From positions 620,001 through 684,000 of the forward strand of contig OZ024666.1 of assembly GCA_964016415.1 (NCBI GenBank): a DNA stretch of 64,000 bases, in the 5' to 3' direction. This document shows positions 17,708-27,454 of the stretch, piece after piece. The stretch is from Erwinia sp. (GTDB lineage: Bacteria; Pseudomonadota; Gammaproteobacteria; Enterobacterales; Enterobacteriaceae). Numbering within the stretch: position 1 is the stretch's first letter; every line of letters begins with the position of its first letter. Below the pieces are notes generated by a model that was not told the origin of the DNA, did no database searches, and worked only from the letters and a program-made list of their open reading frames with translations. Position numbers and translations under genes: made by a program.

Positions 17708-17730
17708 GCGCCGGGTAATAGGCCCGGCGC
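17708..17730. terminator. hairpin between convergent speC and mltC
   Basis: GCGCCGGG (17708-17715) and CCCGGCGC (17723-17730) form a perfect 8-bp G+C-rich stem with a 7-base loop between the two convergent stop codons. It probably serves both genes, although flanking T-runs are poor. Confidence 0.55.
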
Positions 17731-17747
17731 AATAGCCAACCTGTCAG

Positions 17748-18827
17748 TTATTCGCGACGATAGCCTTTCTGCGCGTTGTTGACTTTATAGAGATAACGTC
17801 GTGACTCCGCAGAAGGATGATTGCTGGTCAGTGTCTGGTACACTTCAGAAGGGGAAAGGGCATTAATTTTGTTAAACGCCTGGCCTTTATCACTGGAGAA
17901 CACCCGTAATACGCTACCGGCCCCACCATTATAGGCAGTAATCACTGCATAGCGACGTGAGGTCGGGTTACTGATCCCGGCAAGGTAAGTCCCCTGTAGC
18001 AGAGAGAGGTAGGCGGTTCCGGCATCGATATTATTTTGAGGATCAAGTAAATAACTGCGACTTGGTTTACCCCATTTTCCTTTCATACGATAAACATCCA
18101 CCCCGGCAGTGTGCTGCACGACTTGCATCAGGCCAAGTGCATCGGCATGGCTTACCGCATAGGGGTTGAAACTCGATTCAATCTGCATAATCGCGAGGAT
18201 CAGTGAGGTATCGACCCCGTAACGCGCGGCGGCTTCACGTACCATCGGTAAGTATTTATGTGCACGTTTATCGAGATGGTTAGGGACTAAAGGAATGGTG
18301 ACCGACCAGATAACGTGTAAACCTGACTGACGGCGCTGGAGTTTGTTAGCTAACAGGTAGTCAGCAAAACTGGCCGCACGACCCTGCCAGCGGATCGGCT
18401 GACCGGTATTATCCAGCACCTGCCCGTAGAGCAGAGGCTCCATTCCCAGGCGGATATCATTGGCATCAGAATAAAGATCGACATTTCCCGGATCATCACC
18501 AATTAACAACGTGGTGATGATCGCATGACGCAAGCTGGCACGTGGGTCGGTTCCTGCGATGGTTTCGACAGTGATACTCCCTGCCTCAAAGTTGATATGG
18601 CTACGGGTATAATATTGATCGCTGTACTTCACATAATCTTTGGGGCCTGCGATCAACACCTCATTGATACCCCAGATATTTTCAATGTTATGGGCAAATT
18701 GGCCCATCAGAATATCAAAGGCGTTGGTATCTTTGACCCACTCTTCGTGAAATTCAGGTGGCTTATTGCTCGAACAAGAGATAAGCAGCGGGCCTGCCAG
18801 TAGCAAAAGTATCAGTTTTTTGTTCAT
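17748..18827 (-). CDS. mltC: membrane-bound lytic murein transglycosylase C
   Basis: From 18827 the protein has 359 residues, exactly the E. coli length. It starts [18 protein letters not shown], a lipoprotein signal with the lipobox Cys at 16-18. An N-terminal domain of about 170 residues is followed by a lysozyme-like SLT domain with the catalytic Glu in [13 protein letters not shown] and the motif [13 protein letters not shown]. It cleaves peptidoglycan glycan strands at the outer membrane. Upstream in-frame codons to 18881 lack a signal and are not used. It follows yggX and mutY in one leftward operon. Confidence 0.93.
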   Translation of the reverse strand: MNKKLILLLLAGPLLISCSSNKPPEFHEEWVKDTNAFDILMGQFAHNIENIWGINEVLIAGPKDYVKYSDQYYTRSHINFEAGSITVETIAGTDPRASLRHAIITTLLIGDDPGNVDLYSDANDIRLGMEPLLYGQVLDNTGQPIRWQGRAASFADYLLANKLQRRQSGLHVIWSVTIPLVPNHLDKRAHKYLPMVREAAARYGVDTSLILAIMQIESSFNPYAVSHADALGLMQVVQHTAGVDVYRMKGKWGKPSRSYLLDPQNNIDAGTAYLSLLQGTYLAGISNPTSRRYAVITAYNGGAGSVLRVFSSDKGQAFNKINALSPSEVYQTLTSNHPSAESRRYLYKVNNAQKGYRRE

Positions 18828-18877
18828 GCCATTGTTCATTGCCAGAATTGACCGGACCCCGCGAAAAGCAGCAGGAA

Positions 18878-19150
18878 TCATGCTGAGGGCGGAGTATAGC
18901 CTTCAATATGGACATCCTGTCCCTCGAACAGGAAATTTTCCATCTCTGTTTCGAGTTGTTTTCGATCCTCAGGATTCATCATGCTGAGTTTTTTCTCATT
19001 GATTAGCATGGTTTGTTTGCTCATCCACTGCGCCCAGGCTTCTTTTGAAATTTCCTGGTAGATTCTCTTGCCCAGTTCGCCGGGGTAGAGCTGGAAATCC
19101 TGGCCTTCTGCGTCGCGTTGCAGAAACGTGCAAAAAATGGTTCTACTCAT
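18878..19150 (-). CDS. yggX: Fe(II)-trafficking protein YggX
   Basis: This 90-residue cytoplasmic protein of the YggX family (E. coli 91) begins [23 protein letters not shown], with the conserved Cys at residue 7 and the motif [22 protein letters not shown]. It helps protect iron-sulfur proteins from oxidative damage. It overlaps the mutY end by 8 bases and precedes mltC. MutY, its upstream neighbour, carries an iron-sulfur cluster. Confidence 0.93.
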   Translation of the reverse strand: MSRTIFCTFLQRDAEGQDFQLYPGELGKRIYQEISKEAWAQWMSKQTMLINEKKLSMMNPEDRKQLETEMENFLFEGQDVHIEGYTPPSA

Positions 19151-20216
19151 CGGTTGCGGTATCCTTCTGTGTGATGGAGGGCGAAAGCGTTTTTAGCAAG
19201 CGTTCTACTGGTGCCGCGAGGCCAACTGCCGGCGGCTGCGTTATGTTATACCAGAGACCCGCACCATGCTCCATCAGAGTATGGCCTGTTTTTAGCGCCA
19301 CAAGCACTGGCACAATATCAAGATGGAAATGGCTGAAGGTATGGCGAAAAGCAATCTGCTGCTGACGCGGAAACTTGTCCAGGCCGCGTTGTGTAAGCCA
19401 GGCGATCATCGCTTCCTCATCGGTAAACTGCGGGAAACAAAACAGCCCTCCCCACAACCCCACCGGAGGACGTTGCTCCAGCCAGACATGATTATTTTCA
19501 GCCATCATCAATAGCCAGCCGCTGCGAACTGGCAGTGTTTTAGCAGGCTTTTTGCCCGGGAAATCAGCCCAGCGTTGCGTAGCGGAAGCCTGACAGCCAT
19601 TATGCAGCGGACACAAGGTGCATTTTGGTTTACTACGAGTGCAAACCAGCGCGCCAAGATCCATCATTGCCTGATTAAAATCGCCGGTCTGTGTCGTTGG
19701 GGTAACCTGCTCACTTTTTTGCCAGAGGGCATTTTCTACCTCTTTTTTCCCAGGCCAGCCTGAAATTGCATAGCAGCGTGCCAGTACCCGTTTTACGTTA
19801 CCATCCAGAATTGGCCAGGGTTGCTCTAGTGCCAGAGAGAGAATGGCGCCTGCGGTTGAGCGTCCGACGCCAGGCAAAGCGACAATCTCAGCAAATTTTT
19901 CCGGATATTTCCCCTGGTATTGTTCATCGATCACTATCGCTGCTTTGTGCAAATTTCTGGCACGCGCGTAGTAGCCGAGGCCAGTCCACAGATGCAACAC
20001 TTCATCGAGCGGGGCTCTTGCCAGATCGCTGACCGTGGGAAATCGAGCCATAAACCGCGTAAAGTAGGGAATGACGGTAGCCACCTGGGTTTGCTGCAGC
20101 ATCACTTCTGAAAGCCAGACTTTATAAGCTGTTTTTTCCAGCTGCCAGGGCAGTGTTTTGCGTCCATACAGAGCAAACCAGTCCAGGACTTGTTGTGAGA
20201 ACTGATGCGCCTGCAT
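19143..20216 (-). CDS. mutY: adenine DNA glycosylase
   Basis: The start at 20216 ([13 protein letters not shown]) gives 357 residues (E. coli 350); further upstream codons are not conserved. Residues 20-190 carry the HhH-GPD glycosylase fold with [15 protein letters not shown], the helix-hairpin-helix [10 protein letters not shown] and catalytic Asp region. The [4Fe-4S] ligands follow as C-x6-C-x2-C-x5-C in [18 protein letters not shown]. The C-terminal NUDIX-like domain recognises 8-oxoguanine. It removes adenine mispaired with 8-oxoG. It is divergent from trmB. Confidence 0.94.
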   Translation of the reverse strand: MQAHQFSQQVLDWFALYGRKTLPWQLEKTAYKVWLSEVMLQQTQVATVIPYFTRFMARFPTVSDLARAPLDEVLHLWTGLGYYARARNLHKAAIVIDEQYQGKYPEKFAEIVALPGVGRSTAGAILSLALEQPWPILDGNVKRVLARCYAISGWPGKKEVENALWQKSEQVTPTTQTGDFNQAMMDLGALVCTRSKPKCTLCPLHNGCQASATQRWADFPGKKPAKTLPVRSGWLLMMAENNHVWLEQRPPVGLWGGLFCFPQFTDEEAMIAWLTQRGLDKFPRQQQIAFRHTFSHFHLDIVPVLVALKTGHTLMEHGAGLWYNITQPPAVGLAAPVERLLKTLSPSITQKDTATDE

Positions 20217-20371
20217 CATAATAAATAGTATTCCGGATTGAGAAAAAGTCAGGCGGGAATTCCAGCACAGCATGCAGGGGCTGTAAACAGGAACTTTGCA
20301 ACGCTTGCTTAACCGCTTTAACTTTGCATAATGCCCGTTTTCCGTGTTGGCAGACCACAGGCGATAAAAAG

Positions 20372-21091
20372 ATGAAGAGTGAGGTGATATCCCCCGAATT
20401 TGATGAGCAAGGCCGGCCGTTGCGACGGATCCGCAGTTTTGTTCGTCGTCAGGGCAGGCTGACTAAAGGGCAGCAGATGGCGCTTGATACCCTGTGGCCA
20501 GTCATCGGCCTTGAGTATCAAACCACACCGCTCGACCTTGTACAGCATTTTGGTCGTGAGGCACCGGTAGTGCTGGAAATCGGTTTTGGCATGGGAGCTT
20601 CACTGGTCACCATGGCTGAGGCTAACCCGCAGCAAAACTTTCTGGGGATAGAAGTGCATTCACCAGGGGTTGGGGCTTGTCTGGCCAGTGCACAGGAGGC
20701 AGGAGTCGATAATTTACGTGTGATGTGTCACGATGCGGTCGAAGTACTGGAGAATATGATCCCGGATAATACTTTGCGTATGGTGCAGCTATTTTTCCCG
20801 GATCCCTGGCATAAAGCACGTCATAATAAGCGGCGTATTGTCCAACTGCCTTTCGCCGAGCTGGTATTACAGAAGCTGAAGCTGGGCGGTGTTTTCCACA
20901 TGGCAACGGATTGGGAAGCTTATGCATTGCATATGCTGGAGGTAATGAGCGCCATTCCTGGCTATCAAAACCTTTCCACCAGTGGTGATTATGTGCCACG
21001 TCCTGATTCACGGCCTTTGACAAAATTTGAGCAACGCGGCCAGCGTCTTGGTCACGGTGTGTGGGATTTGATGTTTGAGAGGGTAAAATAA
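20372..21091 (+). CDS. trmB: tRNA (guanine-N7-)-methyltransferase
   Basis: From ATG 20372 ([16 protein letters not shown]) there are 239 residues, the E. coli length; the upstream in-frame start at 20324 lacks conservation. It has a Rossmann methyltransferase fold with the SAM motif [10 protein letters not shown] and the TrmB signatures [15 protein letters not shown] and [20 protein letters not shown]. It makes m7G46 in tRNA. It is followed directly by yggL (stop TAA and ATG adjacent), so the two are co-transcribed. Confidence 0.95.
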   Translation: MKSEVISPEFDEQGRPLRRIRSFVRRQGRLTKGQQMALDTLWPVIGLEYQTTPLDLVQHFGREAPVVLEIGFGMGASLVTMAEANPQQNFLGIEVHSPGVGACLASAQEAGVDNLRVMCHDAVEVLENMIPDNTLRMVQLFFPDPWHKARHNKRRIVQLPFAELVLQKLKLGGVFHMATDWEAYALHMLEVMSAIPGYQNLSTSGDYVPRPDSRPLTKFEQRGQRLGHGVWDLMFERVK

Positions 21092-21418
21092 ATGGCTATT
21101 CAACGCAGTCGTCGTCTTCGTAAAAAAATGCACATTGGTGAGTTCAAAGAGTTAGGTTTCTCTGTAGCTTTTTCTTTTCCTGAAGGCAGTGAAGGGGAGA
21201 TGATTGACGCTACCCTGGATGCGCTGATCGAAGAGGTTATTGAGCCTCAGGGGCTGGCTTGTGATGGCAGTGGTTACCTGCAATGGGAAGGATTAATCTG
21301 TTTGCAGAAAATTGGCCAGTGCACAGAGGAACATCGTGAGGCCGTGAGAGCGTGGCTTGAAGCCCGCCAGTTACAAAATGTGCAAATCAGCGAACTTTTT
21401 GACGTCTGGTGGGACTAA
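21092..21418 (+). CDS. yggL: YggL, ribosome-associated DUF469 protein
   Basis: This 108-residue protein is of the YggL family, opening with the basic stretch AIQRSRRLRKKMH and continuing with HIGEFKELGFSVAFSF. E. coli YggL has been found associated with the 50S subunit. It follows trmB with no gap. A strong terminator comes after it (21467-21493). Confidence 0.92.
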   Translation: MAIQRSRRLRKKMHIGEFKELGFSVAFSFPEGSEGEMIDATLDALIEEVIEPQGLACDGSGYLQWEGLICLQKIGQCTEEHREAVRAWLEARQLQNVQISELFDVWWD

Positions 21419-21466
21419 GAAAAGAGTCTCTGGGTAATATTACAGAGAGCATTGCCGTATTAACAA

Positions 21467-21493
21467 GGCCACACTCTGTGTGGCCTGTTGTTT
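21467..21493 (+). terminator. intrinsic terminator after yggL
   Basis: GGCCACAC (21467-21474) and GTGTGGCC (21478-21485) form a perfect 8-bp stem with a TCT loop, followed by TGTTGTTT. It ends the trmB-yggL transcript just before yggN. Confidence 0.75.
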
Positions 21494-21509
21494 ATCAGGA
21501 GAACGCGTA

Positions 21510-22232
21510 ATGCGTAAGGTTTTCAGTATCGCTTTACTGCTTATCGCCGCGATGCAGGCGAAAGCAGCTTACCAGTGCAACGTGATGCCCGATGTTGATG
21601 TCACTATTTCCCCCCAGTCAGTCACTCTTTCAGGTGCTGCCGGTGAGTGGGAGATCTCCCCACAGGGAGAGATTCAACGCGATGGTAAACCACTGACATT
21701 GAATGCCACTACCCGTGAGCAGGCGCAAGCTTATCAGAGCGCGTTACGTCGTGACCTGCCGTGGATCAATCAGGGGGCTCGTGATCGTCTGGAGAGCAGC
21801 AGGCAGGTTATTGACCAGGTGATTGTTGATAATCTCGGTAAAGAGAGTAACGTGCGTCAGCGACTGACAAAACTTGATAAGCAACTGCGCGCTCAGATGG
21901 ACACGGTTATCGGGCAGCGTGGTGAGAGTCTAGTATTTCATCATCAGGCAATCAAACAAGTGCAAAATGAAAGTGAACAACTGGTGCAAAATGCGCTGGG
22001 TGGTGTTGTTCAGGACAGTCTGAATGAGATGGGCAAACGCGGATTGCAGAACGCTGGCGGTGACAGTAATCCCCTGCAGGCAATTCTAGGCAATCTAGGT
22101 GGTTTTCAGCAGTCACTCAAAGAAAAATGGAGTGGCCGTGAGGCTGATTTTAAACGTTTTGGTGATGAAGTCTGCCAGCGGGTCACTGCCTTTGAAGCGC
22201 AGCGTAAAGCCCTTCAGGCTGCGATTAAATAA
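21510..22232 (+). CDS. yggN: YggN, exported DUF2884 protein
   Basis: The ATG at 21510 is preceded by CAGGAGAA and gives 240 residues (E. coli 239). It has a signal peptide (RKVFSIALLLIAAMQAKA, cleavage near residue 19). The mature protein has a cysteine near its start and one near the end (DEVCQRV) and a long helical region. It is a periplasmic protein of unknown function. The ansB-yggM genes that follow in E. coli are absent; hemW is convergent 84 bases away. Confidence 0.9.
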   Translation: MRKVFSIALLLIAAMQAKAAYQCNVMPDVDVTISPQSVTLSGAAGEWEISPQGEIQRDGKPLTLNATTREQAQAYQSALRRDLPWINQGARDRLESSRQVIDQVIVDNLGKESNVRQRLTKLDKQLRAQMDTVIGQRGESLVFHHQAIKQVQNESEQLVQNALGGVVQDSLNEMGKRGLQNAGGDSNPLQAILGNLGGFQQSLKEKWSGREADFKRFGDEVCQRVTAFEAQRKALQAAIK

Positions 22233-22257
22233 TCTGGGTTACAGCGACAGGGTAACG

Positions 22258-22292
22258 AGGGAGGAGGCACTTATTTTTTTGTGCCCCTCTCT
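22258..22292. terminator. hairpin with T-run between convergent yggN and hemW
   Basis: GGGAGGAGGCAC and GTGCCCCTCTC pair with a T-rich loop (TTATTTTTTT). The element sits between the stop codons of yggN (22232) and hemW (22317) and can serve either gene. Confidence 0.5.
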
Positions 22293-22316
22293 TGCAGAAT
22301 AAGCGAATAAGCCCGG

Positions 22317-23456
22317 TCAGGCTTCGTTGAGGAAGGAATCCAGCAGTGAATTGAGAAACAGTTTACCCCGTTCTGTCACTTGCCAGTGCTCCGTTGTTTC
22401 TGTCAGATAACCTTGTCCGATAGCAAAATCAATTTGCTTTCGTACAGTCTGTTCGCTCAGTCCGGTGAAATGCGTGAAGGCTTCTCGGGGAGCAGGCTCC
22501 AGCAAGCGAAAGCGATTCATGAAAAATTCAAATGGCTTATCACTGTCACTGACTGCATAACGCCGGTCAAGATACTCACCACGCATAAACCCTTTTGGGT
22601 GACGTGTTTTACTGGTTCGTAACAGCGTTCCGTCTGGCTGAGTGAGTTTGCCATGGGCTCCGCAACCAATGCCGAGATAATCACCGAATCGCCAGTAGTT
22701 GAGGTTATGTTCACAGCGGAAGCCGGGCTTTGCATAGGCTGAGGTTTCATATTGTTGATACCCTGCGGCACGTAACAGCTTATCTCCCTGTTCAAAAATA
22801 TCCCACAGGGTATCTTCATCAGGCAGTTTTGGTGGACGTGAAGCAAACAAGGTATTGGGTTCGAGGGTGAGCTGATACCAGGACAAATGAGGTGGGTTGA
22901 GCGCAATCGCCTGCTGCAAGTCAGCAATCGCTTCACTGACACTTTGGTCGGGTAAACCGTGCATCAGGTCAAGATTAAAACTGCGTAACCCGAGACGGGT
23001 GGCGAGTTCAGCCGCGCGGATAGCTTCATCCGGCCCGTGAATACGGCCCAGCCGGGTTAACTTTTCAGCCTGAAAACTCTGCACCCCGATTGACAGGCGA
23101 TTGACGCCTGCCTGTTGATAAGCACTAAACCGTTGAGCTTCAACCGTGCCCGGATTGGCTTCCATGGTAATTTCAACATCATCAGTCAGACTCACCCGCG
23201 CACGCACTCCATCCAGCAGATACTGCATAGCGGCAGCACTCAACAGACTTGGTGTGCCACCACCGATAAAGATGGTATTAACCGCACGCTGAGCTGTGAA
23301 GGGCAAATCAGCGTCAAGATCAGCCAGCAGATGCGCCACATACTCTTCATGTGGCACCTCGCCTTTAAGTGCATGTGAATTAAAATCGCAATACGGGCAT
23401 TTCTGAACACACCACGGAATATGAATGTAGAGGCTCAGCGGAGGCAACTTACTCAT
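22317..23456 (-). CDS. hemW: radical-SAM heme chaperone HemW
   Basis: The start at 23456 ([12 protein letters not shown]) gives 379 residues (E. coli 378). The radical-SAM cluster motif C-x3-C-x2-C is in [12 protein letters not shown] near residue 16. Further family blocks are [20 protein letters not shown] and [17 protein letters not shown]. HemW-type proteins of this group deliver heme and lack the extra Cys of true coproporphyrinogen dehydrogenases. It overlaps the end of rdgB by 8 bases. The long upstream extension in the frame overlaps rdgB and is not used. Confidence 0.94.
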   Translation of the reverse strand: MSKLPPLSLYIHIPWCVQKCPYCDFNSHALKGEVPHEEYVAHLLADLDADLPFTAQRAVNTIFIGGGTPSLLSAAAMQYLLDGVRARVSLTDDVEITMEANPGTVEAQRFSAYQQAGVNRLSIGVQSFQAEKLTRLGRIHGPDEAIRAAELATRLGLRSFNLDLMHGLPDQSVSEAIADLQQAIALNPPHLSWYQLTLEPNTLFASRPPKLPDEDTLWDIFEQGDKLLRAAGYQQYETSAYAKPGFRCEHNLNYWRFGDYLGIGCGAHGKLTQPDGTLLRTSKTRHPKGFMRGEYLDRRYAVSDSDKPFEFFMNRFRLLEPAPREAFTHFTGLSEQTVRKQIDFAIGQGYLTETTEHWQVTERGKLFLNSLLDSFLNEA

Positions 23457-24042
23457 TACGCAGTGCATCCAACAACAGATTAAGCGCTTTACCCCGATGA
23501 GATAACGCCCGTTTCTCATCCCGTGTGAGCTGAGCGGCTGTTTTTCCCTCACTGGCGATGAAAAAGAGTGGGTCATAGCCAAATCCGCCCTCGCCTGCAG
23601 GCTGGAGTGCGATTTCTCCCTGCCAGCAACCACGACACACTAACGGGGTGGGATCACTGGCATGACGCAGATAGACCAGCACACAGTGAAACTCCGCCTG
23701 ACGTTGGCCTTGCGGTATTTGCTGCATTTCAGCCAGGAGTTTTTGCACATTTTGCTGGTCGGTTGCCTCTTCACCCGCATAACGAGCTGAGTAAATACCT
23801 GGTGCACCCTGTAATGCCGCAACAGCTAAACCTGAGTCATCAGCCAGTGCAGGCAGACCGGTCTCAGCAGCAGCATGACGGGCTTTGATAATGGCGTTCT
23901 CAATAAACGTCAGTCCGGTCTCTTCAACCGAAGTGACCCCCAGAGAACTCTGTGCCACTACCGTGCGTCCGGTGCTGGTCAGCAGATAATCCAGCTCCCG
24001 AACTTTGCCCTGATTTCCAGTGGCGAGAACAACTTTTTGCAT
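23449..24042 (-). CDS. rdgB: dITP/XTP pyrophosphatase
   Basis: From 24042 ([14 protein letters not shown]) the protein has 197 residues, identical to the E. coli length. Motifs are [11 protein letters not shown] at the N-terminus (nucleotide binding), [20 protein letters not shown] and FGYDPLFF. It hydrolyses non-canonical purine nucleotides (dITP, XTP) and keeps them out of DNA. It stands between yggT and hemW; yggU, which precedes rdgB in E. coli, is missing and the yggT-rdgB gap is 37 bases. Confidence 0.95.
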   Translation of the reverse strand: MQKVVLATGNQGKVRELDYLLTSTGRTVVAQSSLGVTSVEETGLTFIENAIIKARHAAAETGLPALADDSGLAVAALQGAPGIYSARYAGEEATDQQNVQKLLAEMQQIPQGQRQAEFHCVLVYLRHASDPTPLVCRGCWQGEIALQPAGEGGFGYDPLFFIASEGKTAAQLTRDEKRALSHRGKALNLLLDALRNE

Positions 24043-24079
24043 AACGATTTTTAGCCTGTCAGTGAAAAGGATCAACGGT

Positions 24080-24631
24080 TCAGATTTGCGTCCAGCCAGG
24101 GAGCAGATCCATACCGAGAAAATTCAGCATATACAGAATCAGAATCACCACCATGGCGGAGAAATCAATTCCTCCCATGGCTGGGATCAGGCGTCGTATA
24201 GGTGCCATCAGTGGTTCGGTAAGCTGGATCAAGACATAATCAATTGGGTTACGCCCCTGGCTAATCCAACTTAACAGAGAGCGGATAATGATTATCCAGA
24301 ACACCAGCGAACCGACGGCTTTCAGCAGCGAAATAAAGCCATAATAGAAAAATACCGGATCAAACACCGCGATACGCGACTGCAGGATAAACAGCAAATT
24401 AAACAGTAAAACACTGAGCAGATAACTGAGTAACAGTGAAGAGGTATCGATGGGGCCGATGGAAGGAATAACCCGACGCAGTGGCTTTAGGATCGGCTGA
24501 GTAATTTTCACGATAAACTGTGAAAACGGATTATAAAAATCACATTTTGCCCACTGCATCCACAGACGCAGTAACAGCACTTTAATATAGATATTGATGA
24601 CGGTGGTCAGCAGAAAAGTTAACGTCAGCAT
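24080..24631 (-). CDS. yggT: YggT family membrane protein
   Basis: This 183-residue protein (E. coli 188) has two YGGT repeats, each with two membrane segments ([37 protein letters not shown]; a second set after residue 95) and the recurrent motif NPFSQF / NPIDYVL plus ITQPIL / LTEPLM. Related proteins work in osmotic response and, in other bacteria, division or photosystem assembly. It is in the yggS-yggT-rdgB-hemW operon. Confidence 0.92.
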   Translation of the reverse strand: MLTLTFLLTTVINIYIKVLLLRLWMQWAKCDFYNPFSQFIVKITQPILKPLRRVIPSIGPIDTSSLLLSYLLSVLLFNLLFILQSRIAVFDPVFFYYGFISLLKAVGSLVFWIIIIRSLLSWISQGRNPIDYVLIQLTEPLMAPIRRLIPAMGGIDFSAMVVILILYMLNFLGMDLLPGWTQI

Positions 24632-24639
24632 GGTAATCC

Positions 24640-25356
24640 TTAGTGAGTGTGTTGCGCGGCGGAGCCTGCGCGTGAACCAAAAATTGCAGTGCCGATACGC
24701 ACCATAGTACTGCCCGCGGCGATAGCGGCTTCCATATCGTCACTCATTCCCAAAGAGAGGGTATCGACAGTTGGATAGCATTTCTTCAAAGTTATGAAAG
24801 CGAGCTCCATTTGCTGGCAGACTGCCAGCTGTTTTTGATAATCCGGCTCCGGCTCCGGTGCCGGGATAGCCATAATACCGCGCAGTATCAGGCGCGGTAA
24901 CAGACTTATCTGTTCGGCCAGCGTGTTTAGCTGGTCCAGCATAATACCGGATTTGCTCGATTCATCACTGATATTTACCTGAATCAGTACATTCAGAGGC
25001 GCGAGCGAGTCAGGGCGCTGCTGGCTGAGGCGTTCGGCAATTTTCAGTCGATCAATGGTATGGCACCAGGCGAAGTTTTCTGCAACCAGCCGCGTTTTGT
25101 TCGATTGCAAGGGGCCGATGAAGTGCCATTCCAGTTCAGAAAGCCCACATTCAGCAATTTTATCTACCCCTTCCTGGACATAATTCTCGCCAAAACAGAG
25201 TTGCCCGGCGGCGAAGGCTTCCTGAACGTCACTCGCAGGTTTGGTTTTACTGACTGCAAGTAGCGTTATCTCTTGTGGAGAACGGCCACATTGTATTGCC
25301 ACATCGGTGATGCGTTGATGCAGCTGCTGTAAATTATGCGCAATAGTACTTGTCAT
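24640..25356 (-). CDS. yggS: pyridoxal phosphate homeostasis protein
   Basis: This 238-residue protein has an alanine-racemase-like TIM barrel that binds PLP on the lysine in LLAVSKTKPAS (about residue 38). Further blocks are FGENYVQEGVDK, WHFIGPLQSNK and SLGMSDDMEAAIAAGSTMVRIGTAIFG. It controls PLP levels and has no known catalytic activity. It is divergent from yggR with only 10 bases between the start codons, so the promoters must overlap coding sequence. Confidence 0.94.
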   Translation of the reverse strand: MTSTIAHNLQQLHQRITDVAIQCGRSPQEITLLAVSKTKPASDVQEAFAAGQLCFGENYVQEGVDKIAECGLSELEWHFIGPLQSNKTRLVAENFAWCHTIDRLKIAERLSQQRPDSLAPLNVLIQVNISDESSKSGIMLDQLNTLAEQISLLPRLILRGIMAIPAPEPEPDYQKQLAVCQQMELAFITLKKCYPTVDTLSLGMSDDMEAAIAAGSTMVRIGTAIFGSRAGSAAQHTH

Positions 25357-25366
25357 CGGAGTGTCT

Positions 25367-26362
25367 ATGGATATCGAAACAATCGTGGCTGATAGTGTAA
25401 AGCATAATGCGGGAGATCTGCACCTCTGTGGTGGCTATTCTCCATTTTGGCGCTGTTCAGGCGAGCTGATTCAACGCGAAGAGTATCCGCTACTCAGTGA
25501 TCAGATGCTTATTTCATTGAGTGAGCGCTGGCTCACCGCGCTACAACGTGAGGGGTTACAGCGCGAAGGACAAGTTGACTTTGTGCTGTCGCTGGCAGAT
25601 GGCACACGCCTGCGAGGCCATTTTTTTTACCAAAGAGCAGGACTGTCACTGGCGTTGCGAGTGATCCCTGCCATACCTCCGCAACCAGAGACACTTCTTC
25701 TGCCAGCCGGTTATCAGCAATGGTTGGCTTTATCACATGGGTTGATTTTAGTCACCGGGGCAACAGGAAGTGGTAAATCGACTACTCTTGCGGCACTGAT
25801 CGAGACGCTAAATTGTTATCACTCCCGACACATCATCACGCTGGAAGATCCGATTGAATTTATCCACCGCAATCAACACGCTTTGATTCAACAGCGCCAA
25901 ATCGGTGAGCATTGCCGCTCTTTTGCGGCCGGTTTACGTGCGGCTTTGCGTGAAGATCCTGATGTCATCCTGCTTGGCGAGTTACGTGACACGGAGACAA
26001 TCCGGCTGGCACTGACAGCGGCAGAAACCGGGCATCTGGTACTGGCAACTTTACATAGCCGAACGGCTTCATCAGCAATAGACCAGCTGGTGGATGTGTT
26101 TAATGCCGAGGAGAAGCTGCTGGTACGTGCACAGTTAGCTGCAAGTCTGCAGGTGGTGATTGCTCAGCGACTGGTTAAAGCGCTGGCGGGGGGACGCGTG
26201 GCACTGTATGAAGTATTAATCAATACCCCGGCAGTGGCGAATCTCATCCGCGAAGGGAAGTGTCATCAGTTACCGGCTCAGTTACAGATTGGGGCGCAAC
26301 AGGGCATGCAGACTTTCGCGCAAAGTGAACAACGGCGGCGGGAGGATGGGCTTATCACGTGA
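25367..26362 (+). CDS. yggR: PilT-like type IV pilus ATPase family protein YggR
   Basis: The ATG at 25367 behind GGAG (25358-25361) gives 331 residues (E. coli YggR 326); the GTG at 25361 is less likely. It has the full secretion-ATPase set: Walker A GATGSGKST near residue 130, the Asp box ITLEDPIEFIH, Walker B DVILLGELRD and the His box TGHLVLATLHS. PilT proteins power pilus retraction. No pilus genes are adjacent, so the partner machinery is elsewhere or lost. Confidence 0.9.
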   Translation: MDIETIVADSVKHNAGDLHLCGGYSPFWRCSGELIQREEYPLLSDQMLISLSERWLTALQREGLQREGQVDFVLSLADGTRLRGHFFYQRAGLSLALRVIPAIPPQPETLLLPAGYQQWLALSHGLILVTGATGSGKSTTLAALIETLNCYHSRHIITLEDPIEFIHRNQHALIQQRQIGEHCRSFAAGLRAALREDPDVILLGELRDTETIRLALTAAETGHLVLATLHSRTASSAIDQLVDVFNAEEKLLVRAQLAASLQVVIAQRLVKALAGGRVALYEVLINTPAVANLIREGKCHQLPAQLQIGAQQGMQTFAQSEQRRREDGLIT

Positions 26363-26412
26363 AAAACGATACAAAGGTGCTTTGCCTCCGTAACAGGCCA
26401 CAATGTGACGCA

Positions 26413-26832
26413 TCAGAGCTGGCAGGCAAACCAGCTTTCCAGAATAACTACTGCAGACAGTGAGTCAACACTGCCTTTATTCAGTGCACGAAAGCCACCA
26501 CGAGAGAAGAGCTCAGCTCTGGCTTCTACGGTGCTCAGTCGCTCATCCTGTAATTCGACACGTTGCCCGAATCTGCCATGTAGACGATTGGCAAATTTTC
26601 TTGCTCTGACCGTCAGCGGTTGTTCGCTGCCATCCATATTGAGGGGTAACCCCACCACCAGATAATCTGGTTGCCACTCTTGCAACAGACGGGCTATCTT
26701 CTCCCAGTTAGGGGTTCCGTCCTGTGCTTTCAACGCAGACAGTGGACGTGCACTGGCGGTGAGTTGTTGCCCGATAGCTACCCCGATGCTGGTGGTGCCG
26801 AAATCAAAAGATATCACTATTGCATTATTCAT
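26413..26832 (-). CDS. yqgF: YqgF/RuvX, RNase H-fold nuclease family
   Basis: This 139-residue protein (E. coli 138) has the RNase H-like fold with an N-terminal acidic motif ([18 protein letters not shown], Asp at about 10), [13 protein letters not shown], and the C-terminal [11 protein letters not shown] and [11 protein letters not shown]. It functions in 16S rRNA 5'-end processing and has been linked to Holliday junction resolution. It overlaps the yqgE end by one base, the standard arrangement. Confidence 0.93.
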   Translation of the reverse strand: MNNAIVISFDFGTTSIGVAIGQQLTASARPLSALKAQDGTPNWEKIARLLQEWQPDYLVVGLPLNMDGSEQPLTVRARKFANRLHGRFGQRVELQDERLSTVEARAELFSRGGFRALNKGSVDSLSAVVILESWFACQL

Positions 26833-27395
26833 CAGGCGTGTCCGGGGTCATTAATCAGACGTTGTACATCAACACCGATGCTGCGTGCTGCATCACGCCA
26901 GCGATCAGGGATTGGAGTACGAAAAAGAATATTGCTGTTGGCGGGCCCTGTCAGCCAGGCATTTTCCAGCAATTCATTTTCCAGTTGGTCTTTTTCCCAT
27001 GCGCAGTAGCCGAGTGTCACCAGAACATTTTCTGGTTGTTCGTCCGTACCCAGGGTCTCCAGCACATCACATGAGGTGGTGAGCACGGTATTATCGGATA
27101 CCAGAATGCTTGACGCATATTTCCGTTCAGCGGAGTGCAAAATGAAACCGCGATCTTGCGCTAACGGGCCACCTGCCATGACGGGTTTATCAAGGTCGAT
27201 TGAGGCGTTGCGTGGTTCAGGTTTGATACTCAGCTTTTTCAGCATGCCTTCTATCGTCAGACTTTCCATTGGTTTGTTAATGATCAATCCCATAGCACCT
27301 TCATCATTGTGTTCACAGAGGTAGATGACGGCGCGTTTAAACAGCGGATCGTGTAATCCTGGCATGGCAATTAAAAAATGATGCTCTAAATTCAT
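26832..27395 (-). CDS. yqgE: YqgE (AlgH-like, UPF0301)
   Basis: The start at 27395 ([13 protein letters not shown]) gives 187 residues, as in E. coli; the upstream in-frame codons are not conserved. Family motifs are [42 protein letters not shown] and [13 protein letters not shown]. The function is uncertain; related AlgH proteins affect alginate regulation. It is co-transcribed with yqgF and lies behind gshB. Confidence 0.93.
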   Translation of the reverse strand: MNLEHHFLIAMPGLHDPLFKRAVIYLCEHNDEGAMGLIINKPMESLTIEGMLKKLSIKPEPRNASIDLDKPVMAGGPLAQDRGFILHSAERKYASSILVSDNTVLTTSCDVLETLGTDEQPENVLVTLGYCAWEKDQLENELLENAWLTGPANSNILFRTPIPDRWRDAARSIGVDVQRLINDPGHA

Positions 27396-27417
27396 TCTCA
27401 TTATTTTTTCTTTTGTT

Positions 27418-27440
27418 GTGCTCTGGCTATGCCAGAGCAC
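27418..27440. terminator. strong hairpin between gshB and yqgE
   Basis: GTGCTCTGGC (27418-27427) and GCCAGAGCAC (27431-27440) form a perfect 10-bp stem with a TAT loop between the gshB stop (27455) and the yqgE start (27395). There is no T-run on the minus strand, so it may attenuate or protect rather than stop gshB transcripts. Confidence 0.5.
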
Positions 27441-27454
27441 ACCTTGATAACAGG

